From Streptomyces sp. NRRL F-6492 (lineage in GTDB: Bacteria; Actinomycetota; Actinomycetes; Streptomycetales; Streptomycetaceae): DNA of 64,000 nt. The notes beneath the pieces were generated by a model. The model saw only the letters and a list, made by a program, of their open reading frames with translations, was not told the DNA's origin and made no database searches. This document shows, one piece after another, positions 18,344-25,900 of this stretch. A program made the translations under genes and the position numbers. How positions within the stretch are numbered: the stretch's first letter is position 1; each line of letters opens with the position of its first letter. Location: contig NZ_LGEG01000214.1 in the NCBI RefSeq assembly GCF_001280125.1, positions 3,018-67,017 on the forward strand, written 5' to 3'.

Positions 18344-18373
18344 AGAGGCGCCTCCGTCGACGGAGGCGCCTCT
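18344..18373 (+). terminator. Protease terminator
   Basis: A 13-bp perfect stem with a TCGA loop, 20 bp after the protease stop. Confidence 0.8.
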
Positions 18374-18438
18374 TCGCCGTGCGCGTCCCCCGTACGGGGC
18401 GGGCGCGGTCCGGCGGTCGGGGCCTCCCCGCCTCACCC

Positions 18439-18483
18439 GCGTCAACTTTGGTTGACGCAAGTGGTGTGTCAATGTAGGTTGAC
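18439..18483 (+). promoter_or_regulatory. Leaderless promoter with two operator palindromes
   Basis: GCGTCAAC-TTTG-GTTGACGC (18439-18458) is a perfect 8+8 inverted repeat. A second copy with one mismatch, GTCAAT-GTAG-GTTGAC, lies at 18468-18483, 27 bp away centre to centre. TTGACG (18452) and TAGGTT (18475) with 17-bp spacing form a good promoter, and the ATG at 18487 is 6 nt after the -10, so the mRNA should be leaderless. Repressor binding would block both promoter boxes. Confidence 0.65.
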
Positions 18484-18486
18484 GTC

Positions 18487-18696
18487 ATGAGTGATGCGAC
18501 CGATCTCGCCGAGCGGGCGGGTGACCGCGATCCACGAATCGGACTGCGTGCCGTCTCCGCGTTGCGGCGTCTCCTGGAACAGCTGGAAGCCGTTCAGGTA
18601 CGCAGTGCGCGCGCCCAGGGCTGGTCGTGGCAGGAGATCGCGGCCGAGCTGGGCGTGAGCCGCCAGGCCGTCCACAAGAAGCACGGGAGGCATTGA
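18487..18696 (+). CDS. Small helix-turn-helix protein
   Basis: A 69-aa protein with a C-terminal helix-turn-helix (SWQEIAAELGVSRQAVHKKHG) that resembles sigma-70 region 4 or small Streptomyces HTH regulators. The N-terminal half is helical. It has no ribosome site because the transcript probably begins at or next to the ATG. Its stop overlaps the ATG of the Clp-N gene (TGATG at 18694-18698), so the two are coupled. It is the obvious candidate to bind the two palindromes in its own promoter. Confidence 0.85.
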   Translation: MSDATDLAERAGDRDPRIGLRAVSALRRLLEQLEAVQVRSARAQGWSWQEIAAELGVSRQAVHKKHGRH

Positions 18697-19247
18697 TGTT
18701 CGAGAGGTTCACGAAGGGCGCCCGGGCGGTGGTGACCGGGGCGGTGGCGGTGGCCGAGCGCGAGGGCGCTTCCGCGGTCACGGAGGAGCACCTCCTGCTG
18801 GCGCTGCTCGACGCGCAGGACACCAGGGCGGCCTTCGCGCTGCGGGACCTGGGAGCGACGGAGCGGCGCCCGTCACTGGAGGCCGCACTCGCGACGGCCC
18901 GCCGCAGGGGCGGTCTCTCGGCGGTCGAGGTCGACGCGCTGGCGGATCTCGGCATCGACGTGACGCAGATCGTCAGCCGGGTCGAACAGGCCCACGGCCC
19001 CGGCGCGCTCACCGCCGGCCCCGGCACCCGGACCCGGGGCACGAAGCGACGCCCCTTCACCCGCGAAAGCAAGAAGGTGCTGGAGCAGTCGCTGCGCGTC
19101 TGCCTCGGCCGACGGGAGAAGGAGATCGGCGACGAGCACCTGCTCCTGGCCCTGACGGCCCGCCCGGGAGTCGTCTCCGAGGCCCTGGCGGACCACGGGG
19201 TCACCTACACGACGGTGGAGCAGGCGCTCGACCGGCACCGCGACTGA
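18696..19247 (+). CDS. Clp N-domain protein
   Basis: A 183-aa protein made of two Clp-R repeats (EEHLLLALLDAQDT near the N-terminus and DEHLLLALTARPG near the C-terminus) without any AAA+ ATPase domain. Such free N-domains resemble the substrate-binding part of ClpA/C and could act as adaptors or decoys for the ClpC protease. GGGAGG at 18685-18690 serves the overlapping start. The operon with the HTH protein is a recurrent Streptomyces arrangement. Its target is unknown. Confidence 0.88.
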   Translation: MFERFTKGARAVVTGAVAVAEREGASAVTEEHLLLALLDAQDTRAAFALRDLGATERRPSLEAALATARRRGGLSAVEVDALADLGIDVTQIVSRVEQAHGPGALTAGPGTRTRGTKRRPFTRESKKVLEQSLRVCLGRREKEIGDEHLLLALTARPGVVSEALADHGVTYTTVEQALDRHRD

Positions 19248-19342
19248 GGGCCGGGCCGGTACGCGACATGGCGGTACGAGAGGCGGAGGCGGCGCGGCGG
19301 TGACCGGCCGATCAGGGCGTTCACCAGGTGGGAGACGGGTGG

Positions 19343-19840
19343 GTGAGCGACGGGAAGCCGGACGAGTCGCTCACGGCCGACCAGGTGGCGCACCCCTGGG
19401 CCGGCGACGTGTTCGCCGAAGACCCGGACCCGGCCGACCGGGTGCGGCCGGCCTTCGGCCTGCTGGACCTCCTCGACGGCTACCGGGTCACCCGCGAGAG
19501 CCGGTTCGCGGACGCCGGCGCGGAGGGCCCGCTGCCGGTCGACGCCCTGTGGGACGGCTACCGGCAGCGGCTGGAAGCGGACGAGGACGCCGAGACCGTC
19601 ACCTACTCCCTGTGGGCCGACTGGTTCGAGGACCGCACCACTTCCGCGACGGCCGTCGCCGAAGTGCTCGGCGACGACATCGACCGTGTGGTGGCCGATC
19701 CGTCGGAAGCCCTGCTCCGCCGGGCCCGTCGGGTCCTGGAGTGCTCGGGGCCGGTGCCCTGGACGGCCAAGGAGCCGACGTACCGCACCGCACTACCTGG
19801 GACACTGCGATTCGCTCCTGCTCCTGCTCCTGCTCCTGAG
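19343..19840 (+). pseudogene. 3'-disrupted hypothetical protein
   Basis: The frame from GTG 19343 (GGGAG upstream) encodes about 150 residues of well-biased acidic protein (LTADQVAHPWAGDVFAE through ALLRRARRVLECSG). Near 19800 it runs into a (GCTCCT)4 microsatellite and then into sequence without coding bias, although the frame stays open to 20041. This suggests that the 3' part of a longer gene was lost or shifted out of frame. The family is not recognised. An alternative is a genuine short protein ending in an Ala-Pro tail. Confidence 0.55.
19814..19837. repeat. (GCTCCT)4 microsatellite
   Basis: Four perfect copies of a hexamer at the point where the gene at 19343 loses coding character. 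Slippage here would not shift the frame but would alter the local protein. Confidence 0.8.
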
Positions 19841-20334
19841 ACGCGGCCCCGGCAGACGGAAGAGGGGCACTGGGGAGGCGGGGCGGCGGACTCGAAGCTC
19901 GCGTCCACCATGTCCTGCCACATCGCCGTCGGCCTCGTACCCCGCTCTTCTTTCCGCCGATCAACGTGCGCCGGCAGGCCCCGGCTTCCTGGGGCCCGAG
20001 AAGACGGACGGCGTGCAGGCCGCGGCCTCTCCCAACGGTGATCCGCTGGAGATCGAGGAGCCCCTGTCCCCGGTCTTCCGCCACCGACTGGGGTTCTACC
20101 GTCCTGGGGACTGTGGTCCGCGGCCTCCCCGCTTCCCCTCCGGGTGAGCACGTGCTGATGTTCGGGGGGTCGCCAGGAAGGGCTTCTGGACGGCCGTCCC
20201 CTATCGCCCGACCGTGGATCAGCCCGTCCTTCCGGGTCTGTTGCCGGGCTGACCGCCCGGAGGCGATTTCGTGGGTGTGGGCAGTGGAATCGGGGGCACG
20301 CGGGTGGTGAGCGCATGGGACCGCTCTGGATATG

Positions 20335-20369
20335 CAGAGTCCGCCGAACTCCCCCCTCGGCGGACTCTG
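20335..20369. terminator. Hairpin 1 of a tandem pair
   Basis: A 13-bp perfect stem with a 9-nt C-rich loop. Confidence 0.6.
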
Positions 20370-20376
20370 GGGTGGT

Positions 20377-20411
20377 TGAACGGCCCGCACCGACGTGGTG
20401 CGGGCCGTTCA
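20377..20411. terminator. Hairpin 2 of a tandem pair
   Basis: A 15-bp perfect stem with a 5-nt loop, 7 bp after hairpin 1. The pair would stop transcription in both directions. Confidence 0.6.
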
Positions 20412-20696
20412 GCGTGGGGACTGCACGGGTTGCGCGGCCTGCCCTTCAGCTGCCGCGCGACGCGTCACCGAGACAATCCGGCGAATGACTCGAGGAGTGC
20501 GACGAGGGGCTGGGCGGTGTCGTAGGGGACGTCGGCGAGCGCGCACGCGGCACGGCAGACAGCGGCCTTGGTTTCGCGGCTCGCGCCCCGGCGGAGCCGA
20601 AGTCCTTCAGCAGGCGAAGCCCTTCGTCCCGGCGCTCGACCGTCTGGCTCTGTCGGCGAGTTACGAGAGCGTTCGCAGCTCGGCGTGGAGAGCGCC

Positions 20697-21248
20697 TCCT
20701 TACGGGTCGGCTCTTCACGCTGCGGGTCGACCGCTACAGCCGGATGAGCGTCCGGACCCACCGCACCTCAGTGCCGCTCCGGTTGATCGGCCGGAACGTC
20801 CGCGCGATGCCGCACGCCTCCGAGCTGGTGGTCCACGACGGCCGGTACCAGGTCGCCCGGCACGAACGGCTGATCGCCAAAGGCGGCACCCGCCTCGAAC
20901 CGGGCCACTACCCGGAAGCTCTCGTCCGCAAGCCCGGCGCTCTACCGGCCGCGACCGCACTCGACCCGGCGCGCTCCGCGGGCCGGTTCACTCCCGTCCA
21001 CGACGCCTGGTGGGAGGCCGCTGTCAAGGCCCACGGCGAGCGGGACGGCACCCGCGCGCTCATCGAAGTCCTCCTCCTCGGCCGCCACCTGCCGCACGAG
21101 CACCTGGTCACCTGCCTCGCCGCCGCTCTCCGGACCGGGGCGCTGACCGCGGACGCCGTCGCTTTCGGAGCCCGCAGGGCAGCAGACGCCGACACCGCCA
21201 CCGCCACCGCCCGCGCAGAGCAACAGGCCGGCATGAGCCGATCAGGAC
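20697..21248 (+). pseudogene. IS21 transposase (IstA) C-terminal remnant
   Basis: The frame encodes the C-terminal beta-barrel part of an IstA transposase: FTLRVDRYSRMSVRTHR, VPLRLIGRNVRAMPHASELVV, then ALVRKPGALPAATAL and TRALIEVLLLGRHLP. The N-terminal HTH and the DDE catalytic core are missing, and the frame has no start where homology begins. The usual C-terminal end is also lost after ARAEQQAG. No intact IstB follows. It is a dead fragment; a second IS21-like scrap lies at 32.8 kb. Confidence 0.75.
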
Positions 21249-21270
21249 GCATAAGGGTTCGTGAGCATCG

Positions 21271-21690
21271 TCAGCGTTCACGAATCCTCGACCACCACCA
21301 GCCGCCCTCCGTCCAATCGCTCACCGGCCCGGGATCAGGCAGAGTGCGACGCTCGAACTCGTCGTCGATGCGAGCGATCAACCGGCCGAGATCACGCCGG
21401 GCACCGTGAGGGAGGTGCAGCATGACCTCCGCCAGATTTTCGCGGGCATACTCCACCTCCAGTCCGGGCTGCCAGACCTCGGACGCGTTCAGATAACGGC
21501 CGGGTTGCTTGAACGCGTCCTCGAAACAGGCGAGTGCGCGAGCAACGGCGTCGGGCCACATCCGCTCATCCTCGATGCGGCGGACAGCTGCGCGAGTCCT
21601 CGCGGTGACGCCGGGGATCCGCCGAACCGCAACGTGTCTGCGAGGCCGCCATCGCTCGGCGCGGACGGCCTTCGGGCGCCTACGCGGCAT
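21271..21690 (-). CDS. Hypothetical protein
   Basis: A 139-aa basic protein with good codon bias and an AAAGGG site before ATG 21690. The N-terminus is Arg-rich (PRRRPKAVRAERWRPRR), the middle reads PGVTARTRAAVRRIEDE, and a Trp-rich end (TEGGWWWSRIRER) closes it. No known domain is evident. It resembles proteins I recall as conserved hypotheticals in Streptomyces. Nucleic-acid binding is possible from charge only. Confidence 0.65.
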   Translation of the reverse strand: MPRRRPKAVRAERWRPRRHVAVRRIPGVTARTRAAVRRIEDERMWPDAVARALACFEDAFKQPGRYLNASEVWQPGLEVEYARENLAEVMLHLPHGARRDLGRLIARIDDEFERRTLPDPGPVSDWTEGGWWWSRIRER

Positions 21691-22319
21691 CGCCCTTTCT
21701 GATCAGCATGACGTCATCCTGTCATGAACGGGGCCGGCTCAGCACGCACGATCGAGAGAGATCCCGCCGCCCAGGTGCTCTTACTTCTCCCCGGCACCAC
21801 GCGCTCCCTGGGCAACGCGTGATGCCGAAACCCATCGACAAGTGCTCTCGCTCGGAACCTGCGCAGCCGACGGTCCGCTCCGGCACGCCCGTACGGATCC
21901 GCCGCAGGACCCTTGCCGGACACCCCGTCAGGAACTCGATGCCCTCGCCGAAGAACCCGAAGACCCCGAAGGCCCCGAAGAATCCGGCGATCCCGGCCGC
22001 GTGGTCGAGACCGCAGACCTGCCCGCCGCCGTCTGCGGCGGTCCTGGACCGGGTACCGCGCGGAAAGACGGCCCGGTCGGCGACCCGACGGTGACGTGCG
22101 GCCACCGGGTCAGGCGCGCCTGTGCGGGCCGTGCGGGTGGCGCTTCGAGCCGGGACGGAAGCGGCGGACGGAGGAAAGGCCGACAGGCCCCCGTTGAGGA
22201 CCCGGACATGTGATCCGCCCCCAGAGCCGAACCCGACCCGGCAGCGAGGACGACGGCCACGACCCGTCCGACTGATTCCACGCACCGAGCAGCCGGCACG
22301 TCCCTCCCCGTTGCCGGGC
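21691..22319. other. Intergenic stretch without supported gene
   Basis: About 630 bp. Open frames exist on both strands but are mutually antisense and lack ribosome sites. A Lys/Pro-coding repetitive segment (AAGAACCCGAAGACCCCG pattern) lies around 21945-21990; on the other strand it would encode Phe/Gly repeats. Confidence 0.35.
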
Positions 22320-22994
22320 CTACTGGTCCTGCTGCCAGGCCTGGATGATCCTGGCGGGGATGCGCCCGTGGTCGGGGACGTCGTACCCGTTGGCGCGGGC
22401 CCACTCCCTGACGGCTTGGCCACTGATGCTCGCCGGGGCGGAAGGCCGGTCGGGCTGGTGGTTCGAGCCCGTCGGGCGTGACGGGGTGAAGAACACACCG
22501 CCGTCGAGGAGCCGGTCGGGGAAGACGGGGACGCGGGTCCGGCCGCTCAGCGCCGAGACGAGGAACTCGGTGAGGTCGCCGTCGTAGGTGTACCAGTCGT
22601 GGCCGTCGGGTTCGTTGACCGTAAGGCGCCAGGCGTCGGGGTCGGCCGCGGGATCGGTGACCCAGAAGAGATGGTTGCCGTTGTCGGTCACCCCGATGGC
22701 GAACAGGTTCTCCGGGGGGTGGGGCATGGAGTACGTGCCGCTGTCGCGGTCCTTCAGCAACTGCCGGCGGAGCCGGGCGGGCATCGGTCCGGTCAGGTCG
22801 ACCCATTCGGTGGGGCCGTGGGGGTGGTAGACGCGGACGAAGTCGCAGAACGCGCCCGGGCCGTAAGCGCCGGCCAGCCGTTTGTAGTCGTCGGGCAGCG
22901 TCATGCCCAGCGTGTCCTCGACCGCGCGCCAGTCGATCGGGGCGGGGCCGGGCGGCGGCGGGGCGAGGCGGGTGAGGTCCTCGATACTGGTCAC
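22320..22994 (-). CDS. SUKH (SMI1/KNR4) immunity protein with Lsr2-type C-terminal domain
   Basis: A 224-aa protein directly after the RHS toxin. Residues 1-150 form a SUKH domain (DWRAVEDTLGMTLPDDYKRL, then GAFCDFVRVY and LFAIGVTDNGNHLFWV), the commonest immunity fold for polymorphic nuclease toxins. Residues about 188-224 (AVREWARANGYDVPDHGRIP) match the DNA-binding tail of Lsr2, with His in place of the first Arg of the RGR core. GTG 22994 overlaps the toxin stop (GTGA), so the two are translationally coupled. The expected job is to neutralise the toxin tip; the Lsr2-like tail suggests DNA binding too, perhaps to place the protein on the chromosome or to regulate the locus. Confidence 0.88.
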   Translation of the reverse strand: MTSIEDLTRLAPPPPGPAPIDWRAVEDTLGMTLPDDYKRLAGAYGPGAFCDFVRVYHPHGPTEWVDLTGPMPARLRRQLLKDRDSGTYSMPHPPENLFAIGVTDNGNHLFWVTDPAADPDAWRLTVNEPDGHDWYTYDGDLTEFLVSALSGRTRVPVFPDRLLDGGVFFTPSRPTGSNHQPDRPSAPASISGQAVREWARANGYDVPDHGRIPARIIQAWQQDQ

Positions 22995-25900
22995 AGAATT
23001 CCTTGGCGGCGTCGCTGTTGCTGCTGCTGCTCGTGAGCGGGGTTCTCCAGCATGGTATCGACCAGCACTTTGCCGTTCTTGTCGAACGCTTCGAGCTGGA
23101 TGTACTTGGGCACGGAGTCCTTCCTGTCGTCCGTGTACTCGAGGTAGACGTTGTAGGTGACGCGCCCGCCGGTGGGGGAGTCGACCTCGTTGTATATGGC
23201 CTGCTCCAGATCCCGCATGTCCGGACTGTTGGTCGGGTTCTGGGTGATGGTGAAGAGGTTGTCCAGCGTGTCGCCGGATCCTCCGAGCATGCGGGCGAGC
23301 AGGTGTCCACGGGCCTGGTTCTCGTCGCCGCCCATGAACCCGGGCGGCCTCAACGCCTGGGCGGCATGGGTGCCTTCGTCCAGCATGTCCCTGGTGATGG
23401 TCGCGTTCATCTCGTACGGGCGGCCGTGCTGGTCCCGGGTGAAGGTGACCCGCCCGCCCCAGGTCGGGTCGGCGTCACACCCGGCCAGGCCCAGAGGGTC
23501 CGCCAGGGTGAAGGGGTTGGGCACGTAGGCGTAGTGGTTGACGGCGGGTGCGAGCCCGAGGGGGTCCGGCGTGATGTAGCGGCCCAGCGCGGGGTCGTAG
23601 TAGCGGTTGACGTTGTAGTGGAGACCGGTCTCGGCGTCGAAGTACTGGCCGGGATAGCGCAGCGGGGTGAAGGCCGTGCTGTCTCTGCTCCACCGGGCCG
23701 CGCCCCAGGCGGTGCTGCGGGAGCGCCAGGCGAGGGAGCCGTCGTCGCCGACGAGCTCGCTCGGGGTTCCGGACAGATCGCTGACGATGGCGAAGAAACG
23801 CCGGTCGATCTCCTGCTGAGCCCCGTCGAGCTTGACCTCGCGCTGGGCCAGGGGCCGCAGTCCGGTGTAGTCCCAGACCAGGATCGCGCCGTAGGCGTGC
23901 ATGTACTGCTCGGCGAGCTGCGACCCGTCCCAGGAGTACGAGACGGTCTCCAGCAGGGTCCCGTCGCCGTCCTCGTGCCGCTTGGCGACGCGACGGCCGA
24001 GAGCGTCGTAGTGGTAGTGCCACCGGCCGCCGTCGGGAACCTCGACGCGGATGAGCCGGTCCTCGGCGTCCCAGGTGAATTGCCAGCCGAGCGACTTGCC
24101 GCTGAGGGTGGTGGTCGTGCGCCGCACCATGCGGCCCTGGGCGTCGTAGCGGTAGCGGGTGCGACCGGCCTGGGTGACGCGTGTGCCGTCGTAGTGCCGG
24201 GCTCCTGCGCTGTCCTGCCCGGGCGCCCGGGAGGGGAGCACGACATGGGTCTGATCGCCTGCGGCGTTGTAGGCGTACTGCTCTGTCCACCCTTCGGCAC
24301 GGACGGCGGCGATCCGGCCGGCCGGGTCGAGGGTGAACGCACGACGGCCGTCCAGGCTGTCATGAATGCTGACGGGAGAACCGTCGGCCCGGTAGGCGAA
24401 GGCCCGGTGCACCAGAGTGGTCTCCCGGAAGGCCAGGGACTGCTCCGTGACACGTCCGACGGGATCGAACTCCTGGCGGAGGGTGAGGAGGTCGTCGAGC
24501 GCGCGTGACGTCTCGCGGCCCAGGGCGTCGCGCTCGAAGCGGAAGGTGTGCTCCCCTGCCGTGTAGGCGGTCAGACCGTGTGCCTCGTACGCGAGGTCGC
24601 TGGTCGCCCCCGACGGGGTGCGCCGGTGGACGCGCCGGCCCAGGGCGTCATAGGCGAAGGTCATGGCCCGGCCGTTGACGCTCTCCGTCAGGACCCTCCC
24701 GACCCTGTCGCGCTCCAGGTCGATCCGCGCGTGTGCGTTGGCGATCCGCGAGACGTGACCGGACTCGTCGTGGGTGAAGACGGACACGGCACCGTCGTCA
24801 TGACACAGGCGGACCACCCGGCCCAGGACGTCACGCTCGAACACGAGACTTTGACCAGCGGCGTTCGTACGACGCGCAAGGCGGCCGACCGCATCGTGCT
24901 CGTAGGTCAGCAGACGGCCGTCGAAGTCGGTCTCGGAAACGAGCCGGCCGGCCGCGTCGTAGGTGTAGCGCCACTCCAGCCCCTGCGCGTTGACCACCTT
25001 GGTGAGGCGCAGCTCGGTGTCGTGGACGAAGCGGTAGCCGCTTCCGTCGCCGGTGGTGCTGGTCGAGGGCCGGTCGAAGTGGGTGGCGGTGTGGGAGCTG
25101 GCGCGGCCCATGCGGTCCGTACGGCTGACGAGGTTGCCCTCGCCGTCCCAGTCCCATTCCTCACGGGAGCCGTCGGGCAGTTCTCGCCAGGCCGGTTTTC
25201 CCTCGACGGTCCAGCCCTGGCGCAGAGTGCCGCCGATGGCATCGGTGACGGCCACGACCCGGCCGAAGGCGTCGCGGGCGCACAGCACGCTCGCCCCGTC
25301 CGGCGCGGTGACGCGCAGGGGAAGACCCGCGGCATCGGTCTGGATCCGCGTGAGCCCCCCGACGGCGTCACGTACCGCGGTCACGTGTCCGCGACCGTCG
25401 AACTCGTACTCCGTGCGCGCGCCGACGGGATCGACGACCGCGGTGCAGTTGCCGCGGTCGTCGTACTCGAACAGACGCCGGACACCACCGCGCTCGGTGA
25501 CTTCGACCGGCAGGCGCATCGTGTTGAACACCGCGCTGGTGCGCGCACCGTCGGGGGCGGTGAGCCCGACGAGGTTGCCGTGCCCGTCACGCTCGAAGCG
25601 AGTGGTGTGGCCCAGGGCGTCGATCTGGGCCAGCAGCCGGTCCTGCTCGTCGAACTCGAAGCGCGCGGTGTTTCCCAGCGGGTCGGTTTCAGCGACCAGC
25701 CGGAGACACCGGTCGAGCTCGAAGACGGTCGTGGCACCGGTGGAATCGGTGTAGCGGGTGATCCGCCCGCCTGTCCCGGAAAGCTCTTCGTAGGCGAACG
25801 CGGAGGACAGGAAGCCCTCGGGACCGATCGTCCGCACGACCCGCCCCACCGTGTCGTAGACGTACTGGAACGTGGAGTCGTTGCGATCGGTCCAGGACGT

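Larger units (their letters stand above)
19850..20696. other. Gene-poor stretch before the IS21 remnant
   Basis: No convincing gene. It holds two terminator-like hairpins (20335-20411). On the minus strand a 98-codon frame ending at 20465 has a plausible C-terminal part (ETKAAVCRAACALADVPYD) but no good start; it may be a gene fragment. Confidence 0.4.
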
